From NCBI GenBank assembly GCA_000149265.1, contig CH003126.1, positions 461,949-525,948 of the forward strand: a DNA stretch of 64,000 bases, read 5' to 3'. Positions 22,641-36,900 of this stretch are shown here, in pieces. The notes under the pieces are model-generated. The model was not told the origin of the DNA. It saw only the letters and a list, made by a program, of their open reading frames with translations, and ran no database searches. Made by a program: the position numbers and the translations under genes. Each line of letters opens with the position of its first letter. Position 1 is the first letter of the stretch. This DNA comes from Ciona savignyi. Lineage: Eukaryota > Chordata > Ascidiacea > Phlebobranchia > Cionidae.

Positions 22641-23796
22641 CCAATTGGTAACTCGTCCTTATAACTTATTGGGCGTTACTTCGATACGGATATTTTCTTT
22701 TTATAACTTGTTGGAAAATGCCTGGGCACAAGCCTACCTTGTAAATTTAAACGTCAGTGTCAATTGTAAAGTTTGCCTGGGGCCTTTTCTTACCCGCTGC
22801 TGCGCGTGATAATTCCTTCCCAAAAATTCCGTATTTAACCGATATTCCATTTAAAAATGCCTTAAGGGTACTAGCAGCAATTTGTCAAAAATCGTCTGTT
22901 AAATGCAAAATAAAGCGACTGGTGGCAGTAAACAGATTTAACCGAGAGTCCGAAGATGCCCATAAAATATTTTTTCTAATCTTTAGTAGGCCTATCTCTT
23001 TTTATGGAAAGGTGTAGACTTGTATCTTGTGTCAGGGTCATTTATGTTTGTGTCCATAATCAGATCGTACTGGGCGATTTGACTATGTCTAGTTGACTCG
23101 TTTACAAACCCATTATTTATTTAAATCACAGGGTCATTTAGAATACGTATGCCATGATTAGATTAGAACAAAATATTTGTTTAACCAAGGGGGTGAAGAA
23201 TTAAACATCCCGGACCCAAATGACTTAGTTTGAAACCTGACTTATTAATGTGTAATAAAGAGATTGGTTTAGAGTTTATTAAGTATTTATTTTTATAAAT
23301 ACCGCCAGCTTTGGTGATTAAATATTTCGGGGACGCTGTTTTATCAATGGAGACCGTTGATCAGTCGAGCGTGGCGAGACTCTAGTTCATTGTAATAATT
23401 CATTCTCTTCATTCGAAGTTGGTCTTTGACCTATTTTGACCAGCTGTGGTCCAGTTTCGGATAAAAAGCCTTAGCAAAGTGTGACACAAACTGGGTAACC
23501 GCATTTGTTGTCCCGAACAGATAGTTTACATGATACAGCAAGTCTATAGAGAATATTTAATGTAAGGAAATAGGTAAACGTGCTGAATGCGCACAGCTTG
23601 TTACACTTACGGACTATATTAAACTTTGAGGCTTCTAAGGGTTACTTAGACTTTTCCTAATTAAATCAGTTAAATATATATTGATGGGTTTAATTAGAAG
23701 GGTATTTATTTTTAAATAAAGATTTCAGTGCATGTTTTAAATTGAGTCAGAATGTCATTCTGGGTAATTTTGATCATTCAAAAACAGCATCAAATA
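22641..23796. other. Intergenic stretch upstream of the ZBTB gene
   Basis: No supported gene. The open frame at 22757-23017 has no recognisable domain. No strong repeat either; it could hold regulatory DNA for the downstream gene, but nothing specific can be named. Confidence 0.5.
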
Positions 23797-24237
23797 ATGG
23801 GAAAAACTCAAAGGAGGGAAAGCGGAATGCCTCTAAATACTACAGAATCGCTTGGAGCGCGTGGATCACCTAGATTGCTATGGAAAGTAATTCTAACCCT
23901 ATCTCAAACACTAATCTCAACCCCAGAACTAACTTTAACCCCAACCCTAACATTAATATCATGGCTTTCGTAATTCCGAAGTATAGTAAGCGCTTCAAGC
24001 GATTCAAGCGCTCCATGCGATCCAAGCACTTAATGCGATCCAAGCGGTCCAAGCGATCCTATAGTATTTAGAGGTACCGGGTAAAACGGTATGGAGGGAA
24101 ACTGCACAACAAAATGAAGATCAAGGCATTAGAGTTGCAGAGTGTTTACGGCAGGGTTAAAATTAGTTTTCATAGTTTTAGTAAGCAGTTTCCCTCCTTA
24201 ACTCCTTTCCTCTTTCCCTCCTTTTAGTGTTGCCCTC
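23797..24237. repeat. Composite element: MITE-C pieces and a TIR element with a 10-bp array
   Basis: MITE-C left end at 23797 (ACTCAAAGGAGGGAAAGCGG). At 23830-24074 a segment is bounded by inverted CCTCTAAATACTACAGAATC / GCGATCCTATAGTATTTAGA plus GG. It includes MITE-C core sequence (CCCAGAACTAAC) and a roughly 10-bp repeat at 23988-24058 (RATCCAAGCG). A second MITE-C half runs 24095-24237 and ends CCTCCTTTTAGTGTTGCCC. Confidence 0.75.
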
Positions 24238-24741
24238 AAATAATCACCAGTTTATACTACTAATGCTTCCAACTTGAAGTGGTTGGTGTTTTCTACCACC
24301 CTCTCTTACTAACAGTAACAGGGCTGTTTTTATTTGCCTAGGCGTACCGCCAACTAACAAATTCAATCACCAGCTACTGAGAAAGTTTCGTTTAAAACTT
24401 ATAAAGTAAATGGAAGATTTTTTACAAATTATAAATATACATTAATATTAATGCATTTGGAATCAACTGCTTTCCCTAAGATTCAATATGCCTACAAACA
24501 GGTTGTCGGACCCCATGCTATATCACAATACAGTAGAATGTTAAGTATTCAGTGGTCAGATTTTATTTGGTGAAAATGGTGTCATTATTTGATTTACTGA
24601 AGCAAGTCGATATATGTGATTTCCCAGTGTTCCACAAATAGAAAAACTGTGCACTAAAACAAAAGTTAACCAATTATGAGACTGAATGTACAGGTGGTTA
24701 GTGTTTTGGTTAATATCTTACTTTCATTAAAAAATTTTCAG

Positions 24742-24824
24742 CACTCCAAGGCAGACACTAATACTAACTTTTAATTAACTTAACTAAAAATGCACACCTA
24801 ACCAACAATACTTGAACCAAACCA
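24742..24824 (+). promoter_or_regulatory. ZBTB 5' UTR start at a splice acceptor
   Basis: A good acceptor (CATTAAAAAATTTTCAG) ends at 24741, 83 bases before the ATG. It could be a cis intron end or a spliced-leader acceptor, since trans-splicing is known in ascidians. No promoter can be placed from sequence alone. Confidence 0.4.
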
Positions 24825-24932
24825 ATGAAAATGAATGGCAACGAAGGAAGCATGGCCACACGAATGTACGTTTGTGAGTCAGCTGATCACCCTTCGTCTT
24901 TATTATCGGGTTTAAATGAACAGAGATTAAAG
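24825..24932 (+). CDS. ZBTB exon 1 (start, BTB N-terminus)
   Basis: [19 protein letters not shown], then [15 protein letters not shown] before donor GTAAAT, phase 0. An in-frame Met also occurs at residue 10, so the exact start is uncertain. Confidence 0.88.
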
Positions 24933-27900
24933 GTAAATAGTGTGATCTGCATGGAGTGTGTTGTTGAATTTGATTTGTGTTGTGTATTGCTTGAGGAAAA
25001 ATTAGCCGGTACTGCAGTTTAAACTTTCGTGATTTTTATAATAGCGGTACCTCAAATAAGATACCTATACCTGGAGTTATGTCCCCGAACTATTTGATCC
25101 AAAAAAACACATTGTTGTAGCACAAATTACTCTAACGAAAATGTTAATAATAAAGCTTTCAACTGCTATATTAAGGGTTTCATGTTAAAAGTTCAGTTTA
25201 ATATTTCTCGCTACGATAGACAAATTCGTCGGGGTAATAAAGGCACTTAACCAACATTGCTCCAAGCTAAAAGTGTGATGTTTCTGACCATTTTAAAATA
25301 ACGATTGAATCGTGTCAGCATACATTAAAATCTCATTGGGGGAACCCACTATGGAATGTGTTGATTGAGGAGTCTCATACGGAACCCATGTTTAAGGCCT
25401 GACCTTTCCAACCCATGGGGATACCAGTGCGTATCAATTAATCAATATACAAATCTATGATGTCACTTTCTATACATGTGCTTCTTCATTTGCATTTTTA
25501 TTTTTGTTTTTCAACTTCATTACAATATAAAAGATTTAAATATACTGTATTAGCAACCTACACATGCCCTGGAGCAACGTACAATTTAAGGACTCATTTT
25601 ACATGAGTGGTATCTAATGGGCTTTTAAAAAATACCATTGTGAATACTTAATCAGTATACTACTCTACTTTGCTTGGGTTTGTCAGTTGAAATGAGTATT
25701 TAAAAACACCCCCATGCAGGTAAAATCTTATGCGATAATTTAAGGTTTAAATTAACACTTGGGTTTTTCGGACTTATCATACATATTTTATACATAGCCC
25801 AACCTGTACTTAAGCCAGAGGTGCAACATGTACTCCTAGCATCCATAACTATTGCCAATGTTCGAAAGCTATATGCAAGTAATCAACTGATTTTTTAACA
25901 ATGTTAATGTCCTAAAAACTTGTCAGATTTCATGTTTGTCAACTTATTTATCCCCCCATTTTAGGGAGTTTTATGTGACATCACAGTGAGAGTTCAAGGT
26001 CATCTCTTCAAAGCACACATCAACGTATTGGCCTCGACTATGGGTTATTTCAGGTGATATTCATAGTTCCGAATAGCTTACCATAGTACCTATACCCAGA
26101 ACTCTCTTTATTATTGAGTATTGCCAATAGTACCTATATTTATATAATATATAATATATATTAAGTATTAAATATATTATATATATTGAGTATTACCATA
26201 GTACCTATACCCAGAACTCTTTTTATTATTGAATATTGCCAAGCCGTTTTGCGCACAATAAGTACAACAAAACACCTCCCAATACAGCACCCATGTTTCT
26301 GTGCCCAATTACCTTCTTTGTCAGCCTTGTGTAACCAAGCAAAATATGCACAATTTATAGCCTATACTGAAAGACCTATATATTTCTTTATGGTAATTCA
26401 CTCAGTATATTTATATATTGTTTGCCGGAATGCGTAGGTTATTTGCATAGAGTACTTAAAAAATGCTATTATTTTATTTGTTGACTTTTAGAAGTTATTA
26501 ATAATGAAAATTGTTATGCTTTGTTTATTATGTGTGACATTTTTATAACCTATTGTGATACTAGTAAGTATGAGGGATAACTGTTACATATTTGTGGTTC
26601 AAATTCCCCCGGCCTTTTTTTCATAAAACTCTCCTTTATGTTATGTTTATTCCTGTATTATCCCTGTGAACGGGAATACTTGTTGGGCGTTACCACTCGG
26701 AATATCCTCGGATTACCTTGTGTCCGCCAATAAGTTAGCGGTACTATTGCAATGTCTTGTATATGATTGAGTCGTTTCTTCAGTTTTAGTAGAACTTATT
26801 TATCTGTTGGGTGATTAGTGGCTTTCCAAAGGACACCCAACAGCCTGTAAATGTGTGTTTTTTGCTTAGTAGAATTTTCCACTTGGTGTTATTGGTTTAA
26901 ATCATTTCCAAACTTAATGGTGCTTGGTTGCTTAAAATGGTGGGGCGGTGTTGATAGAGCAGACCTCACCCAATTTCAAGCATTTTAAAGATTTTGTCCA
27001 GTTAGGGCAGTGTGGAATACATCCCTTATATGCTTTACACCCTTATTTGTATTAGTACATGCATCATGTTATAATGTAGGCCGCTATAATGGAAAGCTGT
27101 AATTATGGGAGGTATTAGCACTTAATAAACAAATCACATGATTCTTATCAGATTATTAAATCCTACAACTGCATAAATGCAACACAACTGGTTGGTGCTA
27201 TTTGCTAGTAACCAGCCTTTCTATTATATTCTAATTAGAATTTGCTATAGGTCTCTGCTGTACTCTTTTTAGCAGGCCAATAAAAAAGACTTATTTATAA
27301 AACAGCACCCAATGGGTTGTGTATGTATTATTTTACTATATTATTATTAGAATTTGCTATAGCTGTATGCTATACATTTCATTTTTTCACCAAGCCAAAA
27401 TTCTAGTTTAAATTCAAATTATGAACAAGAATTACTTATTTGTAAAACTACCTAATGGATGCTGTACATGTATTGTTTCCCTCTTTCCTGAATATAATTT
27501 ACATATGAATTTCCCTCTATGAAATGTACATATTAACAGCTGTTAACCCTTAAAACCAACTTAAAAAAACTAAAATGTGGTTTCACTACAAATTTATCTG
27601 TAAATAACCCATAAGTGATTGAATTTGTTAATTTTTGACTTTTTGCAGACCTTGTTAACCCATTACTTAATGTTTAATTTTTCTATTCAAACCGCTTGTA
27701 AATTATTAGAACTGCAAACCCATAACACACATATTAAATTCGTTAATTCTTAACTGTTTCCACCATTTTTATCCCATTACTTGGACATCATTGTATTAAT
27801 GTTCAATTTATCCATCCAGAGACTTATTCTGCAAACCCTCCAAAGAAAAACAGCACGGTATAATTGACATACCCATGATTGTGAATAGCATCGGGTTTGC

Positions 27901-30900
27901 AAAGATAATGGATTTTGTCTACACATCGCAATTGTGCCTCAGTCAGAGCACTGTCATGCAGGTATTGTACCTTATTTCCACCCATGATTCAATGTGTTCT
28001 GCGAAGTCGATTGTGGAGTTTTGCAGCGCGTTCTCGCTGTCGGAAACGGACGCTCAGGTTTTCATTCACATTAAAAACCTTACGGGAACCAATCTTAACC
28101 TTACCGCCGTTCGCAACAAACCGTCAATTACAAACGCCTTCTGTCCTTGGGTAATCCACTCACATATGGCGATCGTTACCAGGCGCATTTATGACGTCAT
28201 AAGTGGGTCGTCACCCCGCCGCCGGCTGCCGCGAAAGTAATTAACGCCGCTGTAATGGCGACCGTCCCCGCTCGCGCGATCATCTCGGCTCTCCGAGCGC
28301 ACGAGTGTCCTCGAGTTGTTTTCTTTGCTCGACGCTGAAATGGGTTTCGAAGAGGGGAGACCGTAACGCCGCGCATAAATTATTAACCGGTGAAGCCCGG
28401 GCCGCAAGAATCCGATGTGTGTTTAACTATCTCCTGGCTTACCCAGGAAGCGAAATTAAAATTGAAAACAACCGCACAAGGAACTAGGGTAAAGACGGAA
28501 GATAAAATACAAAGCAATGGGAAACTGACCGTACTGTGATTAGATTTATTATTTTCTGTTAGTACGTGGGGTTGTAAGTTCGGCAATACTTAACTTAAAT
28601 GGACCAACTCATCGTGTGTGCTGTTTACCGTATAATTGCGAAGGAATAATTTACTAACCCATTCAAAGTCTCAAATTATGTTTTACCCTGCCCTTACACC
28701 CATAAGATAAAAAGGGATCTTACTTTAAATGTACTCTCCCGTTTACCTAACATTCGCCATTGTAATTAATTGGGATAAAAGTTATCTTTTATTGCATGTA
28801 TTTTACCGCCCTGCCCAGTTTTACCGCCCTGCCCATACGCTATTGTAACTAATTAAAACGTTAGCCATGTCCGTTGCACTAAACTGCACGTCGCAATCGA
28901 CAAAACATGCCGGTGTTAATCCGGACGTGTCTACGTATCCTTAGGTTACATATGGTGTCGTGTGGCAGGGTTACGAAGCGATGTTTTCTGGTTGGCACGA
29001 ACGAGTTTGGTACCTCTATCTTAACCCGTTATGTATGGAATTGACATTAAAAGCACCCGTAAATAGGTCATACGAAACGAAAGCCAAATGTTATTTTTAA
29101 TAATCCTCTATTTTGCCTAATAAAGCGTATCCATAAAAGTTCAAATTAGCCGAAAGTCAAATTATATACAAATAATTTCCCCTATTTCGTCCAATAAAAA
29201 GTACCCATAATGGTTAGGACAAAGTGAAAGTTAAAATATATTTCCAATATTCGCATATTTTGCTTATCCCCTAAAGAAAAGAAGTCCTGGACTTAACAGT
29301 TTCACGAAGCCCGTTTTGAGTGGCTCGGGTGCGTAGGGTCACTGTTGCCATTGTTTCCACGCGTTGCCAACAATAGAGCGGTTTGAATAGGCCAGCACCC
29401 CGGCACGCTAGGCTCCATTCAACACGCCACTTGTTTGCCGAACGTTTACAACCCAATATGCCCCCCTTCCAAGGGTAATTGTGAACAAGAGCCTCCCTAC
29501 GTCTTTCCCGCTTGGAAAACTCTCGTTTCTTTTGAATTGACCGACTTATCTCTTTGTCGCTATAGCCGTTAGGCCTCCACGTGAAAAGCTATGTCGAGAA
29601 TAGTCTTAAAGGGTCTGAAAGTACAGACGCCTACCCCGAACCTATTCAAAGTGACAGATACAATTTAGCCCAACCGCGATGTATTTGAATTAACCTCGTC
29701 TTGTGACCGCAATCAATCCTGTCACACGTGTATTTGTCTAGACCCCGCCTAATGTAAATTTCACCATTACAAAGGACATTGCGTTGCAAATTGTAAGTGA
29801 CTAATTACATTTTCTACATTTCCCAAAAAGTGTGATAGATTGAAGTTATACCCGATGACCAACAAATTCTTCCAAATCACTTAATATTAAACCGACTTTC
29901 CTCAAGATAAGACTGCCAAACAGGCTTTTTATTGACATGAATCACCAATTTTCGCAGTTTTTCTCTCTTTACTTGGTCATGCCCTTAACCACGATAGAAT
30001 AATAACCACAACATAGCCAGAAAAGCGGAAATCGAACCTTGTCTTCAAATTACGCTTTGTGTACATTAAGCTTGCACCGTTAAAACGCATAGAACAGCAT
30101 TGCAACTGAAAAGCGTCTCGTCTTGGGGATATTCTCTTAAAGACACGTCATTATTCTTATTGATTGGGCAATAATTGTTAAAAACTTCCATGTCCTTGAA
30201 AAAAATGTGAACTGAATTTGTATTTTTAAATTCCCGTCCTGGTGTGTTCAATTTTGCAGTTGAGTCATGCTAGCCGTTAGAATAAAGTTTCTTTTAAGAG
30301 GAAATTCCGGTAATGAAATACACATTCACCACTGGGTTTAAGTGCAGGAGCCCACTATGCTTTTACGTTGGTAAAACCGGGTTTTGAGCTCCTTCACTTG
30401 CGCAAGTAAAACACACGTATAACACCCGTCGCTATTGAAAACGCGATTTAACTTTGCCTTGTTGGTCCCCACAATTTTAAGCAGCCAAGCACCATTAAGT
30501 TTGAAAATGTTTTAAACAATAACACTAAGTGGAAAATTCAAAAAATTAATCCGAAAAAACACACATTTACAGGCTGTTGGTGCCTTTGGATGCAACTTAT
30601 TACCCAACATATTAATAGGTTCTTCTAAATATCCATTCTAGAATACATATTTAAATTCTATTTAAATGGAAAATTATTTTCGATTCTTGCAATTTTAAAT
30701 TAAACTCTCGTTTTAAAGAATAAATTGTATGATTGCCCCGATACCCCAAAGTTAAAACACATTATGTTATAAACGATCAACCACAGACACGCTATTGTTT
30801 TTGTACAATCAAATTAAAACGGGGGTTTGTCCGTGATGAAAATACGGGGTTTGTCCGTGATTAAAATCGGACTAGAATTCGCCGTTTTACAACACCGCCT

Positions 30901-33900
30901 TGTGCATTAACATAAAACAACGTCGTTTCGACATCAAAATTCAACATATTGATACTTCGCCTAAGTGTAACAAATTCACACTCTATCGTAACGTAGCATT
31001 TTTTGCTATCTTTGAAAACGCCCCATTATTTCAAGCGTAACGGTGTGGATATTTGAGTAATACCCCTATTGTCAGTTAGGGAGCGCCGAAAATCCCAGCC
31101 CCCAATTTGGTCTTATCCCAGCGTTACGAGGCGAGCAATTTTACCACCCCGTTCCACACCGTATGTTTAAACATGGCTCCATATTTTGGTGGGTCAATCG
31201 TACAACAACACACACACTGCGCACGCGTATTGCGTCCAGATCGCACACGCAACACACTTCGCACAATGGATAAGGTCAGACTGGCGTATATTATAAATCC
31301 TCCCGAGTGCTTACGTCCGCTGGTATGGACCAAAATCGTCCACACTGAGACGCATTAAATACACAAATAGCTTCTTTTGTCAGGGCCTTCCAACACGCAC
31401 CATCAAACACACCCCCGCGTTTAAATGCCCGTAATTAATCCTTAAATTAAACGAATCCGATGAAATCCACGTATTAGCGCGCCACTTGGTTTAAAATCGC
31501 GTCACCAGCGATTCCACCCCCAAGGGAAGACTTAGTCAGACGCGCAAACGAGCCGTCGTCGCCGCAGAGATAGTTTATGGGTTTGGTTATAGCCCAAGGC
31601 AGGTCCGTGGTACATGCTAGCGATAAACATGGGGTGGGATAGAATTATGTTGCAAAACCTCTAAGCGTAGTTCACTCTCTCTATGCTGCCTATGGCGAAC
31701 AAAGATTTTGTTTATAAGATATTGTTCCAGCCTAGTATGGTACACGCCACCCGCACAACTGTTATTACCTCCCCGTAGAACCCTTGGAATATATCCAATT
31801 CCAATTATGAATTTATAACACATTTCGAGTCTGTTCTTGTACTTGTTTTTTTATCTTTCCCTTTTGTTCATATTTTATCCATAAGCCGTGTCTTCAGTAT
31901 ACAGTGTAATGTACCGCGCACGGGGTTATTTCCATTTTCGAAACCTCTATTCGATATAGTGTAATAAAGCCGTGTATTCAGTGTATTGTATTGCACCCGG
32001 GGATATTTGCATTTTCGAAACTAATCCTTCCCACGCCCCAAGTACTTTAATATCATATCCGGCTTGTAAATTCAACATTTGTGTGCCTGTGGGCCATCTA
32101 CACACCCTATACGTTCCCTCGCATCGCTTTCCGGTATGTTCTGTTAGAAAGATAAAAAAGCCCTGAAATTCGAAGCTTTCCATAAAGAGATATTAAGGGG
32201 AGACGGCGGAAACACTTTTTAATACATCAGGCTTAATGCCACGGTTCGCGCCACATTAAACCCTACCGTCTTGCTCCAGTATCCTTGTCATTCAATTAAT
32301 CACCTCGCAACACTGCGCTTATTTCCGTTCAACGTCGCATTGATGAAATTTTGTATTTGTCGTTGTTTTGTACAGGGAACATGTTTATATGACTTATTAC
32401 TGTTCGTGTTGTTATATGTGGTGGCGAAAGCGTTGCCGTGAAACTGTGTTTCCCGATTTAAATCAGTTGCTTGCTTTTGTACAATAAACTACAAGAGTCT
32501 ATTGCCACGACGGAGTGAGTTAGCACGTTAAAGTTACAACCCGCCTTCTGTTCGCCTTCCGAGGCTCTATTTTTCTTGTATAACCTCAGCGTTGGTGTGT
32601 GTATGTGCCATGCACTTCCGCATTTTGTGCGCGCGCACACACGCAGCCCGCGTGTCGGTTTACAAGTATCCGGTGCCGTGCTGGGTGTGCTCAAAACGGA
32701 AAAACGCGTCACCCTAAGCGCGCAGTGGCGCAACATTAACCGTGGATTGATTAATACAGTCTAGCTCTCACAGCTTGGCGTATAAGCAAAACACCCACAG
32801 TAACACAGCACCAGCAATCGGCGCTTACAGCCACGAGAACATGTACGGGATTACCCACATTGAAAATGAGTCATTTCGCGCATCCTTGTTAAAGATTTAA
32901 TTAGAATTCTCGTGTCCAACAGCTTGTCATATTAGGTCATAACCTCGTGCTCTCTTCGCGTCACATTTCCACGGCAATATCCACGATCAATTAAATACCA
33001 AGGGGTAATGTGGGCTCAAAATGTATTTATTCAAACAACATTCCCGTTACACTAGCTTTTATTGCGCCAATATATCGCCCCGACTGGTCCAGCCATCCAT
33101 CTATTATCCATTACCCTCGCTTTGCGTTCGGTCCTGAAATTATTTATTAACGTTACCCATGAGGCTCTTGGGAAGTAATGTACTCGCGCGCGCACAATCA
33201 GCGCCCGCGCGCACACACAATACAACGCGCACCGTCCTTGCCTACCCTTCAGGCCCCTGGAGAACGAAGTAAGATGAGCACACACCCCGCGGGTACGCCG
33301 GATCAATAGAGCTTTTTATCGCCGCCACTTTTCCGCTGTTCGCCAGCCACTGCCGTATTATTATCGTCTTTCATACGCCCTCCTTCTCCAGCGAGGGTAA
33401 TTGTTTGTTTCTTTTATTATCCCAGCCCTCTCCACCCTCCCACTGCGCGTAGGCCCTGACCCTTGAGCAAATGACGCTGCTTATAAAAGAAACCTCATGG
33501 GTTGCTAGTTTACAAGCGTTAGTTTTCACTTTAGTTTCGTCCCCCGATCTTTAATAAAGCTACGCTTCAAAGGTGTATTTCACTGTACTTGTATTTTTAC
33601 ATTCAATCCCCAAATTCGTTAGAAATTTCTTACAATTTAAAAAAATACCTACCCTACAGTTACAGTCAAATAAAACAACAAAAATTGCGTTTCAAAGGTT
33701 TCCATTTTCAAAGGTTGCGTTTCAAAGATTTAAACTTTACTTTTATTTAACAACGTTCCCAAGACCGTTACAATGTAAAAAACACCCATACAATGACGGC
33801 CCAGTAAAACAACAGAAACCCAGTTGTCATAAAACCAACCATCACAAGATCCCACCAACGTGGCAAACCACGCAAAACATCGCCCCACCGCTGTATAAAC

Positions 33901-36900
33901 ACGTCACCACCAACCATGTTACACCACAGCTCGAAATACCTCTCTCCAGAGAAAAAAGAAACCCGAACCAGCCTCCCGAGTTTTAATTACCCAGTAACCA
34001 ACAGTCGATTCCAGAAGCTTCCCTCCGCGGAATTTTCACTCAATAAAACCCCGCTGAGGGGATTGTTTTCAGCAGCGCAAGGTCTGTTCGGTCATCCTGT
34101 GTTGTTGTGTGTGCGCAGCGCCCTTCGTCTGATTAGTTGATTGCTTTTCCACATATCCCTTTATTAATACGACACAAACTAATCGCACTGTTGCCAGTAA
34201 GTTATAACAACAATATAAACCAAGGGTTCTCAATTTTTGACCTTGTGGCCTACCCAAGACAAATCAAATACTCAAAAACGTTTTCCCCCATATCTCTTTT
34301 ATTAATACGAGATAAACTAATCGCACGGTCGCCAGTAAGTTATAACAACAATATAAACCAGTGGTTCTCAGTATTTTTGACCTTGTGGCGCAGCCCAGAC
34401 AATCAAATACTCAAAAACTACAATGGAAAAGAACGAACTAGACACTAACCATTTAGTAGTTTATGATCTATGCAAACTCTGTCGTAAATTTACGAAATGC
34501 AAGTGTGGCGCACTTAGCTAACCCTTATGGCGCACCGTTTAAGAAACACTGATATAAACAACCTCCAAACCAAACGAACCACAGTTACAACCGATGTATG
34601 TAAATGGTGTGAAGCTTTGGGAAGTATCCGATTTTCTGTTGGGCGCATGGCATTCAACCAAGGAAACTTCCAAATAAATCCCTGCTCTATACCATTGTAC
34701 AACATCTTAACATAATGCCATCTTAACATGTATGGTGTAACAGTTCTTTCACAATATACGCGATTTGAACCGAGTTTTAACCATTGTGATTAACATGTAA
34801 TTGTTCTTACACTACCGAACACGCCAGCACCCAATCGAAGTACCATCAACTTTCTATATATTCAACACCCAACCACCCTTTAGTAAAACTCCATTCGCAC
34901 AGTTAAGGCGAAAACTCTCTCGTATTTTCCACCCCGCGCTGGCTGATATGAATAGTTTGGATATTTGGCCGTTTACGTTACCAAAACAACGTCTAACCCA
35001 GGCGCTTAGCGTCGAGTGTTCCATCAGTTATTTCGGCCGCCTTGCTCTCAGACATATACGTCCATGAAACCAGATCTGTGGATAATTCATTCCCGTCATT
35101 TGTCCCTCGGTTGGCATTAAATAACAAAAGGTGTCAAGTTATTTCATTTGGCGTGTCACTCTCCATTTGCATTAGATTAATGCGTCTGCTGACGTACTTA
35201 CCTTTCATCAGCAACCCATGTTATGAATCACAAAAGGCGAATGTGACGTGACACTTGAAACCAGTTTAATCCGGTTCGGTCCAGTCTTAACGCTAACCCC
35301 AATGCCCTTGATTTACGATCGCCTTAATTAGAATCGCTGTATTGCCCCGAGCTATGACCACTCTCCCTATACGACCCGCACGATCCCAGTCATATACGTT
35401 GTCAACAACACTGGGCTTTTATAACAGAGATCATTCAAAACGCTTTGAATAATTGTACGGATTTCAGATCAAATAAAATCAAATTTTAAGTTTGAAATTC
35501 TCACTAAATAGATCCTTTACCCACTTTTTTCCAAAAAATATATGGGTATCATTAATTTGCTTGTATATATTAACGCACTTGTAATTAGGCTTTAAATGTA
35601 AACTTTAAATGCACGCAGCGCATTTTAGAATAAATACAATCAAATTTAAAGTAAGTAAATCCCCAAGAAGTAGTTTAATAACCCTTCCCCAAAAAATGTA
35701 TGGTTATGTTTAATTTGCTTGTACATTAAAGTACCTTGTAATTATGCTTTACCGAGGGAGTTTATTTATCTATATTTGGCACAAGGGGATGTTACTGTTC
35801 AAACTGTACAAGGAAATTGCACGCTTGCTCGACACATGTATATGTTTACAATTGAAATTTACATAGAGCATATTAAAATGGTTATGTGCCGCAGCGGGTC
35901 TGGCACATTTGAATACAACATTTGTTCATTTCCGTCCCGTCGTTATCTCTTCCTCTAATTCTCTAATTAGTGGAAGCCTGTTTGCCCGTCTGTGTAGGAA
36001 GACTTATGTTTATCCCAGCGGGAGGGGTAGATTTGGGACCGTTAGAATACGGGAAATCGTCGTATCACCGCGTTTCTGCATTTGGGTTACCGAAACAATA
36101 ACTTTATACAAAGAGAAATTGCCCACTTTTTTGATACTTAGATAAGCATTGGATACTTAAAGAAATTGCCCAAGTTTTTCTAAGCGCTTTTTAAGACGTG
36201 GTCAACAGGCAAAAGCTAGTTGCCCCGTCCATCACAATACCAGTAACCGACAGAACAGCTAACCCGTATAATTGCTTCATATCTACTGGGCGCTGTTCGA
36301 TAACACGTCATCATATCGATGTATGCACTGTGAAACAGTTACAAAGGACAAAGATAAAAATGTACTTTACATTTAAATTTCGGAATAATACTCGATCACA
36401 TTGATCCTTTACCATAAATATTTGCATAACACAATTGTTCTAACCCTGCCCAATTCACAGGTCTTATGTTCTGCTTGCTACTTACAAATCCCTTACGTGG
36501 TCGAGAAATGTCAGGAGTTCATCAGCACTCACGGCCATGTTACTTCCCCCTCCAGCCTGGCGGCAGTGACCGCCCCTTTTCTACAGGACCTACAACGTGC
36601 TGGGCCGAACGCGACCAGCCCAAATTCACAGGTAAGGGTCGTTTCAATGTTAACAATATAATAGCATATCGAAATTAACTAAATCGGCTTAGAAAATGAG
36701 AAATAATTCCAGCGTAATTCTTTCTAAAACGAATCGCATTTCAAAATAACGTGATAACAACGGATAAGCTCTGTGCAATTGAAATGTTTAAAATAAACAC
36801 TAAGAGAAACTACCAAGTGAATAAAAGAAAAAATAATATTCTAAGTAAATACTCTAAGTAAACTAAATAATGCTCTAAGTAATACTCTTAAGTAAAATAT

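Larger units (their letters stand above)
27962..36460 (+). other. ZBTB intron 3 (8.5 kb), nearly free of the local TE families
   Basis: No SINE-A, SINE-B or MITE-C copy was recognised here, although they crowd the rest of the window. It holds local tandem duplications (29100-29260, 30815-30870, 31883-32022, 34144-34420, 35480-35750), CpG-rich patches near 28200 and 32600-33300, and a TATAAAAG at about 33482. Open frames in it show no family or phase-compatible splice sites. Confidence 0.6.

Noticed and set aside
33573-33986. 137-codon open frame in ZBTB intron 3
   Set aside because: Low-complexity Lys/Pro/Thr/Phe composition, no domain, no fitting splice sites, and the ZBTB frame joins perfectly across the intron without it.
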